The translations under genes and the position numbers were made by a program. This document shows, one piece after another, positions 33,566 through 41,466 of a DNA stretch of 42,428 nucleotides (the first letter of the stretch is position 1; every line of letters begins with the position of its first letter). This stretch comes from an uncultured Muribaculaceae bacterium (GTDB lineage: Bacteria > Bacteroidota > Bacteroidia > Bacteroidales > Muribaculaceae), in the NCBI GenBank assembly GCA_910576935.1, contig CAJTKG010000005.1, forward strand, positions 1 through 42,428. The letters are read 5' to 3'. The notes beneath the pieces are model-generated. The model saw nothing but the letters and a program-made list of their open reading frames with translations, made no database searches and was not told the DNA's origin.

Positions 33566-34264
33566 TTAGACCGAAACACCTATCAACGACAATATCAGCG
33601 GAGCAAGCAGAGCCGTAAGCAGGCCGTTGAGGATCAGCCCAAGCGACGAAAAAGCACCATAACGTTCACTATGCTCCATCGCAGCTGAAGTACCGACGGC
33701 ATGTGCCGCCGTGCCGATAGACAGCCCCGTGGCTATAGGGCTTTTGATATGCCCCATCCTCACCATTATGAATCCGGCCATGCCACCGAATATTCCCGTC
33801 GAAACGACGACGGCGGCAGTCAAAGGAGGTATACCGCCAACCGAACGCGATATCTCCATAGCGATAGGGGTCGTCACCGCTTTCGGGGCCAACGACATCA
33901 CCACTTCTTCGGAAGCGCCGAAGAAACGCGCCAGCAAAACCACCGACACGACACCGGCCACACATCCTGCCAGCTCGGCCGCCAACAACGGCACCATCTG
34001 TTTTTTGATATTCTCAAGCTGCCTGTAGAGAGGTACTCCAAGAGCGACAACAGCAGGCTTGAGCCAAAAGTCTATATACTCGCCGCCGGCAGCATAGGTG
34101 TCATAATCTACACCGAAAACAGACAGCAGGCAAATAAGGACAATGATTGACACAAGTATGGGATTGAGCAGCGGCGAACCTGTGCGCTTCTGCAACAGCC
34201 GGGCGGCAAGAAAAACGACAAATGTCAGCGCCAGCAGAAATATTTTATTGTCGAGAAAGCTCAT
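33566..34264 (-). CDS. lrgB: LrgB/CidB-family membrane protein
   Basis: 232 residues, about 7 helices. Family hallmarks: KPAVVALGVPLYRQLENIKK, SLAPKAVTTPIAMEISRSVGGIPPLTAAVVVSTGIFGG and GTAAHAVGTSAAMEHSERYGAFSSLGLILNG. With LrgA it forms a pair related to the staphylococcal murein-hydrolase modulators and, in plants and other bacteria, to glycolate or pyruvate transporters. Its start overlaps lrgA by 20 bp. Following pta-ackA, a role in overflow carbon handling is attractive but inferred. Confidence 0.92.
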   Translation of the reverse strand: MSFLDNKIFLLALTFVVFLAARLLQKRTGSPLLNPILVSIIVLICLLSVFGVDYDTYAAGGEYIDFWLKPAVVALGVPLYRQLENIKKQMVPLLAAELAGCVAGVVSVVLLARFFGASEEVVMSLAPKAVTTPIAMEISRSVGGIPPLTAAVVVSTGIFGGMAGFIMVRMGHIKSPIATGLSIGTAAHAVGTSAAMEHSERYGAFSSLGLILNGLLTALLAPLILSLIGVSV

Positions 34265-34610
34265 GACGGCGTGAGAGTCTGTGGCGCACAGTCTGATGGA
34301 CGCGCCCGGTTACAAGAATAATAACAAAAGTGCTGATAGCCGAGGCTCCGACAATAGGCAACCACTGGTCGGCGAGCAGGTCGAGACAGCGCATCAGGCC
34401 GACACCGGCCGGAACGAAGAAAAAGCCGAGATTTTTAACAAGAAAGTCAGAGATCTTGTCGACCCAGAACAGTCTGACCAATCTATATCTCAGCGCGGCA
34501 GCAAGCAGAAGCATACCTATTATGCTCGATGGGACCGGCACACCGGAAACACTCACGATAAATTCGCCTATCGCCAGAAAAGCGAACAGAACGGCGCATT
34601 GCAAAATCAT
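34245..34610 (-). CDS. lrgA: LrgA/CidA-family membrane protein
   Basis: 121 residues, four helices: QCAVLFAFLAIGEFIVSVSG, VPVPSSIIGMLLLAAALRY (the holin-like family signature), NLGFFFVPAGVGLMRCLDLL and PIVGASAISTFVIILVTGRV. The basic tail (HQTVRHRLSRRHELSRQ) is cytosolic. Partner of the overlapping lrgB. Transcription probably starts at the promoter in the ackA terminator (34661-34690). Confidence 0.92.
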   Translation of the reverse strand: MILQCAVLFAFLAIGEFIVSVSGVPVPSSIIGMLLLAAALRYRLVRLFWVDKISDFLVKNLGFFFVPAGVGLMRCLDLLADQWLPIVGASAISTFVIILVTGRVHQTVRHRLSRRHELSRQ

Positions 34611-34660
34611 TTTTTACCTAAATTTTTACCTAAAAAATTGTGTATTCTGAAAATCCGGCG

Positions 34661-34690
34661 CAAATTTACAAAAATATGGCGTCCCGGCAA
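34661..34690 (-). promoter_or_regulatory. lrgAB promoter embedded in the ackA terminator
   Basis: On the minus strand TTG (34690-34688), 19 nt, then TAAATTTG (34668-34661), a full consensus. The TTG sits in the loop of the ackA terminator hairpin. The leader then contains a tandem TTTAGGTAAAAA directly before the lrgA ATG. Confidence 0.7.
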
Positions 34691-34705
34691 GCCGTGACGC
34701 CATAT
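34670..34705 (-). terminator. intrinsic terminator of pta-ackA
   Basis: Arms ATATGGCGTC (34674-34683) and GACGCCATAT (34696-34705) plus the inner CGGC/GCCG form a 14-bp stem with one mismatch and a 2-nt loop. On the minus strand it is followed by TTTTGTAAA. Confidence 0.85.
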
Positions 34706-34727
34706 ATCGTGTCTGTATCGAAAAATA

Positions 34728-35933
34728 TTATTTCAGCTTCGAGACGATGTCGCGTGTGTCGCGCGCGATTACGAGCTCCTCGTCGGTCGGCACTACAACG
34801 ACACTGACCTTTGATGCCTCGGTAGAGATAACCGTCTCTGTGCCGCGGGTGCGGGCATTGAGTTCTTTGTCAATCTCGACGCCCATAAAAGCGAGTGGAG
34901 CGCAGACATTTTCGCGCACGCCGGTCTGGTTCTCGCCGACACCGCCGGTGAAGACGATGATGTCGACACCACCCATCTCGGCGGCATAGGCTCCGACATA
35001 TTTGATGATGCGGTGTTCATACATGTCGAGGGCGAGTTTGGCGCGCTCGTCACCGGCATTGACAGCCGCCTCGATCTCGCGCATGTCGCTTGAGATGCCC
35101 GACACTCCTGCGACACCACTCTCTTTGTTGATCATCTTCTGTATGTCGGCGGCACAGAGATTGTGTTTTGTCATCAGATAGGTCAACGCACCGGGATCGA
35201 CGTCACCGACACGTGTACCCATCATCAGACCTTCGGTCGGAGTCAGACCCATAGAGGTGTCGACGCTTTTACCATAAAGGACGGCTGTGATAGAGCCACC
35301 GTTACCGATATGGCATGTGATGATTTTCTTGTCTTTGATGTCGCAGCCGAGAATCTCGCAAACGCGCTGCGAGACATAGCGGTGGCTTGTGCCGTGGAAG
35401 CCGTAGCGACGCACGCCGTCTTCCTTATAATATTTATACGGCAAGGCATACATATATGCCTCGGGCTTCATCGTCTGATGGAAAGCGGTATCGAAGACGC
35501 CCACCTGAGGTACGCCGGGCATAAGGGCCTCGATGGCCTCGATGCCGGTCATATTGGCCGGATTGTGGAGGGGTGCGATGTCATAGCATTCGCGTATTTT
35601 CTCTTTGACTTCGTCGTCGATGAGAACACTTGAGCTGAATTTCTCGCCGCCGTGGACTACACGGTTGCCGACAGCATCTATCTCGGCATATGACTTGATG
35701 CAACCCTCAACCGGGTCGGTGAGCATCTTGAGAATAGTCTCTATCGAGCTTTTGTGGTCGGCGCAACCGAGTTCGACTATCGCTTTGCTGCCGTCGGCGC
35801 GTTTATATTTGAGAAATGTGTCGGGAAGGCCGACTTTTTCAACGCCGCCTTCGGCAAGAGTGGCTTCGGTGTCAGTATCGATGAGTTTGTATTTCACCGA
35901 GCTGCTGCCCGAATTCAATACGAGAATTTTCAT
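34728..35933 (-). CDS. ackA: acetate kinase
   Basis: 401 residues, cytosolic, full length. It converts acetyl phosphate and ADP into acetate and ATP. ASKHA-fold motifs: LVLNSGSSSVKYKL (4-17), RVVHGGEKFS, FDTAFHQTM (about 148-156), YGFHGTSHRYV, CHIGNGGSITAV, MGLTPTEGLMMGTRVGDVDPG and FTGGVGENQ. Lies 6 bp after pta, so the two form the standard overflow/fermentation operon. Confidence 0.97.
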   Translation of the reverse strand: MKILVLNSGSSSVKYKLIDTDTEATLAEGGVEKVGLPDTFLKYKRADGSKAIVELGCADHKSSIETILKMLTDPVEGCIKSYAEIDAVGNRVVHGGEKFSSSVLIDDEVKEKIRECYDIAPLHNPANMTGIEAIEALMPGVPQVGVFDTAFHQTMKPEAYMYALPYKYYKEDGVRRYGFHGTSHRYVSQRVCEILGCDIKDKKIITCHIGNGGSITAVLYGKSVDTSMGLTPTEGLMMGTRVGDVDPGALTYLMTKHNLCAADIQKMINKESGVAGVSGISSDMREIEAAVNAGDERAKLALDMYEHRIIKYVGAYAAEMGGVDIIVFTGGVGENQTGVRENVCAPLAFMGVEIDKELNARTRGTETVISTEASKVSVVVVPTDEELVIARDTRDIVSKLK

Positions 35934-35939
35934 ATTAAA

Positions 35940-36956
35940 TCAATTTTTACATTTCAGGCCGATGGCCTGGTTGCATGTGATGATGATTGTTTTGTATATA
36001 TCTTCGGGGAAACAGCCGCGCGAGAGGTCGTTGACAGGAGCGGCAAGACCCTGGAGCACCGGACCGACGGCCTGGACGCCACCGAGACGCTGGACGAGCT
36101 TATAGGCGATATTGCCGACCTCGAGCGAGGGAAAGACGAGGACATTGGCTCGGCCGCTGAGAGGACTTGCGGGCGCTTTGGTATTGGCGACCGAAGGCAC
36201 TATGGCGGCATCGGCCTGAAGCTCACCGTCGAGTATCAGGCCCGGAGCCATCTCACGGGCGATTTTTTCGGCCTCGATGACTTTATTGACGCGCTCGTGA
36301 CGTGCCGATCCTTTGGTCGAGAATGTCAGCAAAGCTACACGAGGTTCGATGCCGGCGATATCGCGGGCGGTCTGCGCCGATGAGACGGCGATCTGAGCAA
36401 GTTCGGGAGCCGAAGGATCGGGTACTACGGCGCAGTCGGCAAAAACGAGGATACCGTCGGTGCCGAAAGGCGAGCCTTCAGGCAGCAACATGATAAAAGC
36501 GCCCGAGACAACGCCGATGCCCGGCTGGGTCTTTATGACCTGAAAAGCGGCGCGGAGTACATTGCCGGTAGTGTTCATCGCTCCGGCAACCTGACCGTCG
36601 GCGTCACCGGCCTTGACCATAAGACAGCCGAGATAAAGAGGATTGGCGGCGGTCAGTCGCGCTTCTTCCATAGATATGCCCTTGCTTTTACGCAACTCAA
36701 AGAACAGGGGAGCATAGCGGTTGATGACACTCTCGTCGGCGGGATTCACTATGGTTGCCTGCGAGATATTTTTTAATCCGAGATCAGAGGCCATCTTCTT
36801 GATTTCGACGGGGTCTCCGACCAATATTATCTTAGCGATGCCGTCGCTGATGATGCGGTCGGCGGCAGTCAGTGTGCGCGGCTCATTGCCTTCGGGGAGG
36901 ACGATGCGCTGCGGAAAACTTTTGGCCTTTAAGGTCAGTTTGTCAAAGAGTTCCAT
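35940..36956 (-). CDS. pta: phosphate acetyltransferase (short form)
   Basis: 338 residues, containing only the PTA_PTB catalytic domain and not the DRTGG regulatory part of E. coli Pta. It exchanges CoA for phosphate on acetyl-CoA to give acetyl phosphate for AckA. Motifs: RIVLPEGNEPRTLTAADRII (18-37), GDADGQVAGAMNTTGNVLRAAFQ, GVVSGAFIMLLPEG, VALLTFSTKGSARHE, DGELQADAAIVP and NVLVFPSLEVGNIAYKLVQRL. First gene of the pta-ackA operon. Confidence 0.96.
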   Translation of the reverse strand: MELFDKLTLKAKSFPQRIVLPEGNEPRTLTAADRIISDGIAKIILVGDPVEIKKMASDLGLKNISQATIVNPADESVINRYAPLFFELRKSKGISMEEARLTAANPLYLGCLMVKAGDADGQVAGAMNTTGNVLRAAFQVIKTQPGIGVVSGAFIMLLPEGSPFGTDGILVFADCAVVPDPSAPELAQIAVSSAQTARDIAGIEPRVALLTFSTKGSARHERVNKVIEAEKIAREMAPGLILDGELQADAAIVPSVANTKAPASPLSGRANVLVFPSLEVGNIAYKLVQRLGGVQAVGPVLQGLAAPVNDLSRGCFPEDIYKTIIITCNQAIGLKCKN

Positions 36957-37010
36957 ATAAATATCTTTATGTTAGAGCATCTGCCGATGCGTCAATAGTT
37001 TTTCACATTG

Positions 37011-37018
37011 CAAAAATA
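37011..37018 (-). promoter_or_regulatory. promoter -7 box for pta-ackA
   Basis: TATTTTTG on the minus strand matches TAnnTTTG exactly; no -33 TTG at the usual spacing. It gives a leader of about 50 nt. Confidence 0.5.
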
Positions 37019-37142
37019 CTGCTTTATCTTCAAAACACGGTCTTTTATCGTTAAAAAAGTTTCATCGTCGCACTGGCAGAACAATAGCCCACAACAATTG
37101 TTTTAATTTTATAAAAAAGTCTAACAATAAAAATTCAACATT

Positions 37143-37313
37143 ATGTCACGCAAAAATAAACCCACGCCAAAGAGCATATGGGTAGCAATCGGCGCCATCT
37201 TCCTCATAATCTTACTTATAATATGGCTGACAGTGGCAGATCTAAGCGGCGACACCGACGTAGCGGCCTGTATGAGTCCGATGTCAACCGATTTCTCATC
37301 TTTCAAGTTCTGA
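37143..37313 (+). CDS. small single-span membrane protein, 56 aa
   Basis: ATG at 37143 to TGA at 37311-37313. A basic, polar N-terminus (MSRKNKPTPKS) is followed by one strongly hydrophobic helix IWVAIGAIFLIILLIIWLTVA (about 12-32), then the short tail DLSGDTDVAACMSPM... ending in FSSFKF. The positive-inside rule places the N-terminus in the cytosol. Only 3 nt separate it from the next small membrane gene, a two-gene unit. Not a family that I can name. Confidence 0.65.
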   Translation: MSRKNKPTPKSIWVAIGAIFLIILLIIWLTVADLSGDTDVAACMSPMSTDFSSFKF

Positions 37314-37316
37314 GTC

Positions 37317-37589
37317 ATGGCATCACTGACGATATGGATGTGGCTCGCCTGGGGATTGTCGGGTGTGCTCATCGCTCTTGTGTCTTATGCCATACTGCCA
37401 TCGCGGCGTCTTGGCGTTTTTGATTTTGTGCTTGGCATAGTCGGTTGTCTTTGCGGTGGTTTCGGCTCGGCCCTATCGGCCGGAGTCTCGACACCCGCGC
37501 TTTTCATAATCTCTGAAATGGTGGCACTGCTTGTCGGAGCGGCCTTACTCTGGATCTACAACCAGATATCCATAAGGATGACCAAATAG
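37317..37589 (+). CDS. small integral membrane protein, 90 aa (possibly GlsB/YeaQ-like)
   Basis: 90 residues with three predicted helices: LTIWMWLAWGLSGVLIALVSYAI, GVFDFVLGIVGCLCGGFGSAL and ALFIISEMVALLVGAALLWIYNQI. The glycine pattern DFVLGIVGCLCGGF recalls the transglycosylase-associated (GlsB/YeaQ/YmgE) family of stress-induced small membrane proteins, but the match is loose. Stands 3 bp behind the 56-aa protein; transcription ends at the shared hairpin with rplS. Confidence 0.65.
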   Translation: MASLTIWMWLAWGLSGVLIALVSYAILPSRRLGVFDFVLGIVGCLCGGFGSALSAGVSTPALFIISEMVALLVGAALLWIYNQISIRMTK

Positions 37590-37613
37590 CACCGCAGCCC
37601 CCTGCGTCAACGC

Positions 37614-37652
37614 AAAGCGCCCCGTCGGGTCGATGACCTGACGGGGCGCTTT
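37614..37652. terminator. bidirectional terminator between the small membrane genes and rplS
   Basis: AAAGCGCCCCGTC (37614-37626) pairs perfectly with GACGGGGCGCTTT (37640-37652); the loop contains a further GGTC/GACC stem. A/T-rich ends on both sides suit both converging transcripts. Confidence 0.85.
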
Positions 37653-37677
37653 ATAGCTCGTAATATCACTTTTGTGA

Positions 37678-38028
37678 TTACTTCACGCGACGCTCTTTGA
37701 TACGGGCTTTCTTGCCTGTGAGTTTGCGCAGATAGTAAAGTTTGGCACGACGCACTTTACCATATTTGTTGATGGTGATTGAATCGATAAACGGCGATTC
37801 GATGGGGAAGATACGCTCAACGCCGATGTTGTCACTCATTTTGCGCACGGTGAAACGTTTTTTTGCGCCTTCACCTGAGATGCGGATAACGACACCGCGA
37901 TACTGCTGGATACGCTCTTTGTTACCCTCTTTGATGCGGTAAGCGACAGTGATTGTATCGCCGGGGCCAAACTGGGGATGCTCTTTGCCACAAGCAAATG
38001 CTTCTTCGGCAACTTTAATTAAATCCAT
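37678..38028 (-). CDS. rplS: 50S ribosomal protein L19
   Basis: 116 residues, normal length. Conserved FGPGDTITVAYRIKEGNKERIQQYRGVVIRI, FTVRKMSDNIGVERIFPIESPFIDSITI and KVRRAKLYYLRKLTGKKARIKE. A component of the 30S-50S interface. Here it stands alone rather than with rpsP-rimM-trmD, behind a full-consensus promoter. Confidence 0.97.
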   Translation of the reverse strand: MDLIKVAEEAFACGKEHPQFGPGDTITVAYRIKEGNKERIQQYRGVVIRISGEGAKKRFTVRKMSDNIGVERIFPIESPFIDSITINKYGKVRRAKLYYLRKLTGKKARIKERRVK

Positions 38029-38107
38029 TGTATGATTGACTTAAAAGTTAACATTAGTCGCAATATTCGCAGGCTGCATGTCCTGCCAGAGATTACGAAA
38101 TCGACTG

Positions 38108-38137
38108 CAAAGATACAATCTTTTGCCTAAACTGCAA
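38108..38137 (-). promoter_or_regulatory. rplS promoter
   Basis: On the minus strand TTG (38137-38135), 19 nt, then TATCTTTG (38115-38108), a perfect consensus about 80 nt upstream of the rplS ATG. It serves as the best internal example of the promoter model for this genome. Confidence 0.8.
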
Positions 38138-38150
38138 AATTATCAGACGC

Positions 38151-40664
38151 TTATTTTGTCACAATCGTGACTTTGCCGTGCGACATGCTACCGGGAGCAC
38201 GCTTGATGGCAGCGGTCAGACGGCATGAGTTGTTGCCTGTGGCACTGTCGGGCACATCGAAGTGATAGCAGACGCTGCCGTCACCGGCAACGGTGCGTGA
38301 TGTCACATCATAGCGCAGACCATCCATCTCGAGGGCTATGTCACCGACCTCGACATCGCCGACGCCACGTGTCTGAAGCAGACGCACTTCGGTCAGTGTT
38401 TTACCTTTGGCTGCAGGCAGGTTCCAGACGAGAGTCGACGAATCGGAATCCTTGAAATCAAAGGGCGACCAGCCACCGAGGCGCTGCGAACCGTCGGCAG
38501 CGATAGCACGCGGAGCTATTTTCGACGCACGATCGAGAAGTGCCAGACATGCTGCAGGCACGTCGTCATAAGGCTTCTGAGATGATAGGCCGGTCTGACC
38601 GTCAACCCAGTCGAGTTCCCAGGCGGCGAGGTCGAAATAGCGGTCGTTGCGTTTGTTTTCAAAATAATTTTTCCAGCGCGGCAGATAATAGTCGCGGATG
38701 AGTCCCGACCATATGCGGGCGGCATAGTCGTCGAGAGGTGTCTTGGTCCAGACGGTAACGATGCGACGCGCATTGTGTTCATAATAATCTTTTAGAGTGT
38801 CGGTGTCGCCGTGGGCGCGGGCATAGCCGAGCCAATTTTCGAGACGCAGCGTCGGATGCGAGCAAAGAAGCCTGTCGGCTCCCATGCCGAGAGCCTCAAA
38901 CTCAGCCTCTATCTCTTTGGCTTTTTCGATATTATTATCACTGAATTCGTCCTCCCAGTTTTGGGCAAGTATCTCCATCTTGGCACCGAGATACTGCACG
39001 GTGTTCTCGACCAGATCATTGACAAAGAGCGGAGACTTTTTCATCTCGGGCACAGCCGAGGCAAAGCTCTCTATCGCCTTATAGAAATCATCGTTGACAT
39101 GGACATTGCCGCTGAACATTGTGCCGGGACGAAACTGCCAGTTATAGCGAGGATTGTCGACAAGAGTGGCGTAGACCGAGGTCTGAAACCTGTCCCAGCA
39201 CTCGCCCACGGCATCATTCGTTTTGCCGTAGCGGCACTGCATATACCTGTTGTGCCAGTCTTTGACGTCGATCGAATCGGGAGTCCATCCGGCGTCGGCG
39301 ATGAGTTCATAAAGCACTTCATTGTTTTCGACACCTTCGGGTGCCATGCCGAAACCGGCAAGACGGCCCCGGTTGGGCGAATTGAGCGCCTCGAAACGGC
39401 CGTTGGCATAAAATTCGGGTATGCCCGACAGAGCGCTTTTGCCGCCCATGTTGGGAATCACGCTGTAGACCCACTCTTTGTTGTAGAAACCTTTGTAGAA
39501 TTCCCAATTATAGTCTATCTTCCAGAAACATTTGTTGTAGTCGACGGCGAGATCGAGCAGCAACAGCTTGTCGTCGGGGACTTTGCTGACGAGAGCCTGA
39601 AGAGTCTCATAGTCCCAGATCTGACGCATGTAGCCGAACATCCAGCCCTGCATGACCCATATGGCATCGGGATTGCCGCCTTTGATAGAGCTATAGACCT
39701 CGTCGCCGTAGTTGGCGAGCATGTCATATCGCTCTTTTGTACCCTTTGGCGGGAAAGGAATATCCATCTCGTTGAAGCTGTCAGCTATATAATAGTCGTT
39801 TTTGCCGAACTCTTTCTCCCATTCCTCGATAAACATACGCCCTATCTTCTGAAAGAGGGGCGAATCGGGCGAAACCATCCAGTTTTTCGACACACCGCCG
39901 AGCCAAGATGTCTCAAACAGGTCGACATCGGGATACAGCCGTTTGATAGCCTGAGGAACAAAGCCGGCAAATGCAGGGCATATAGGCTTCATGCCCAGAG
40001 ACTTCATGCGGTCGAGTATCTTATGCTGCAGTTCGATCTGTCCCTGATGCCATTCGGCAGGAAGCGGACCGTCTATAGAGCTGATATTGCCCATTCTCAT
40101 CCACGGGAAGTGGGCCGGACCGACAAAATATGATGCTATCTCCTCATCTGTCAGACCGAATTTTTTCCATACACGGGCCGTGATGGCTTCGTTTGCCACG
40201 AGGGCGAGAGGCATATCGATGCCGTGGAGGGCCATCCAGTCTATCTCACGTTCCCATCGCGTCCAGTCCCAGTATGGCGTCGTGTAACCGAAGGTCACGA
40301 CATTGAAATAGTAATGGTGTTTGAATGGCGAGGTCACCGACACAGCCTCGCTGTCGGCAAGCGTGTCGGGCCAGTCGAGACGGTTGCCCGTCCACGATGA
40401 TATTCCGGCCCCGTTTTTCTTAACAAAGTCATAAAAGCCGCGACAGGCAGCGACACCGCTGCTGGCTCTGACAGTCAGGCGACCGTCGGTGACGGTGGTC
40501 TCATAGACGTCACGACCGTCATTTTTGTCAAGACTTACAGAGACTTCAACTGGAATGTTTTCGCCGGCAAAACGTTTGATAACATCTGCGGCGGCATCGT
40601 CGGCAGCGGCAGTGGCCGCGAAAGCGACGAAAAGAGATGATAGGACAAGGATCGGTTTGTTCAT
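38151..40664 (-). CDS. alpha-N-acetylglucosaminidase (GH89), long form
   Basis: 837 residues with signal peptide MNKPILVLSSLFVAFAATAAA. GH89 core: FGYTTPYWDWTRWEREIDWMALHGIDMPLAL (125-155), YIADSFNEMD with acid/base Glu299, GFGMAPEGVENNEVLYEL with nucleophile Glu443. These active-site stretches are closer to human NAGLU (NEM, PEG) than those of the 708-residue paralogue. Beyond about 715 an extra domain of roughly 120 residues (GGWSPFDFKDSDSSTLVWNL... FDVPDSATGNNSCRLTAAIK) looks beta-rich, perhaps carbohydrate-binding. It acts on alpha-linked terminal GlcNAc, probably from host glycans. Monocistronic behind its own promoter. Confidence 0.93.
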   Translation of the reverse strand: MNKPILVLSSLFVAFAATAAADDAAADVIKRFAGENIPVEVSVSLDKNDGRDVYETTVTDGRLTVRASSGVAACRGFYDFVKKNGAGISSWTGNRLDWPDTLADSEAVSVTSPFKHHYYFNVVTFGYTTPYWDWTRWEREIDWMALHGIDMPLALVANEAITARVWKKFGLTDEEIASYFVGPAHFPWMRMGNISSIDGPLPAEWHQGQIELQHKILDRMKSLGMKPICPAFAGFVPQAIKRLYPDVDLFETSWLGGVSKNWMVSPDSPLFQKIGRMFIEEWEKEFGKNDYYIADSFNEMDIPFPPKGTKERYDMLANYGDEVYSSIKGGNPDAIWVMQGWMFGYMRQIWDYETLQALVSKVPDDKLLLLDLAVDYNKCFWKIDYNWEFYKGFYNKEWVYSVIPNMGGKSALSGIPEFYANGRFEALNSPNRGRLAGFGMAPEGVENNEVLYELIADAGWTPDSIDVKDWHNRYMQCRYGKTNDAVGECWDRFQTSVYATLVDNPRYNWQFRPGTMFSGNVHVNDDFYKAIESFASAVPEMKKSPLFVNDLVENTVQYLGAKMEILAQNWEDEFSDNNIEKAKEIEAEFEALGMGADRLLCSHPTLRLENWLGYARAHGDTDTLKDYYEHNARRIVTVWTKTPLDDYAARIWSGLIRDYYLPRWKNYFENKRNDRYFDLAAWELDWVDGQTGLSSQKPYDDVPAACLALLDRASKIAPRAIAADGSQRLGGWSPFDFKDSDSSTLVWNLPAAKGKTLTEVRLLQTRGVGDVEVGDIALEMDGLRYDVTSRTVAGDGSVCYHFDVPDSATGNNSCRLTAAIKRAPGSMSHGKVTIVTK

Positions 40665-40743
40665 AAGGATAACTGTGTCACGGGCGAAGCGCCTCGCATA
40701 TAAAACAGGGGTTCAACAGCCCCTTGTAAATTAAGGTATTGGG

Positions 40744-40774
40744 CAAAATTAGTCAACTTCGCCAAACTGTGCAA
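40744..40774 (-). promoter_or_regulatory. promoter of the long GH89 gene
   Basis: On the minus strand TTG (40774-40772), 20 nt, then TAATTTTG (40751-40744), full consensus, about 80 nt upstream of the ATG. The remainder of the gap 40665-40887 shows no gene. Confidence 0.75.
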
Positions 40775-40887
40775 ATCGCAATTCACAAAAAATGCTAAAC
40801 ATCTCGTAATTACATTTTTCTGAGATCAGACCTTTACGAACTTAAGATTATAAAATACAAGATGAACATCTAACTCAAGGCTATTAC

Positions 40888-41466
40888 CTATTTAATACGC
40901 AACTTGCCTAATTCAACAATAATAGAATCCGACAATTTGTCAAATCTGTCATAATCTCCCGATATAAGATATTTACCAGCTTCTGCATAATACATATATT
41001 TTAATCTTAAATATGCATATATAAATTTTCGGGTTAACTGTTTTTCGTGCTCTTTTGCCCATATATATGCCTCCTCTACATATGATTTTTTATATTGGAT
41101 AGATTTTTGCCCCATGCACCAATAAGAATAATCGGAATTACTCCAGCCAACTTGAATGAGAAAATTCATATATGGCCTTAGTTCATTCCAGCACCAATAA
41201 TCTAAATTTTCTTTATTATGGTTAATGACAGATTCAAACTGCCGATTTATTTCATTGGGATCTATCTTTAACGAGTCATCAGGACATTTGTGAGAATTCA
41301 AATAATACCGTAAATTATTGGCTGTGTCTTTTTTAAATTCTTCGCTTAAAATTCTTCTTATATCGACTTCACTTAATTTATTTGAATCGAGTTTTATCGA
41401 ATACATTTCCGACACAGCAATTATCAGAGAGGCTAATATCATTAAAAATATCAAAATCCTGTTCAT
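40888..41466 (-). CDS. candidate immunity protein for the RHS toxin
   Basis: 192 residues. An N-terminal hydrophobic stretch MNRILIFLMILASLIIAVSEMYS suggests a membrane anchor or signal peptide. The rest is helical and rich in Lys, Asp, Tyr and Trp (DYWCWNELRPYMNFLIQVGW, SDYSYWCMGQKS). No family is recognised. The ATG overlaps the RHS stop by 4 nt (ATGA), and base composition is strongly AT-rich like the toxin tip and unlike the neighbouring GH89 gene. Position, coupling and composition suggest a cognate immunity protein; function is inferred from context only. Confidence 0.6.
   Translation of the reverse strand: MNRILIFLMILASLIIAVSEMYSIKLDSNKLSEVDIRRILSEEFKKDTANNLRYYLNSHKCPDDSLKIDPNEINRQFESVINHNKENLDYWCWNELRPYMNFLIQVGWSNSDYSYWCMGQKSIQYKKSYVEEAYIWAKEHEKQLTRKFIYAYLRLKYMYYAEAGKYLISGDYDRFDKLSDSIIVELGKLRIK

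Noticed and set aside
38811..40133. 440-codon plus-strand open frame opposite the long GH89 gene
   Set aside because: A shadow of a well-supported enzyme; the translation has no signal, motif or plausible start context.
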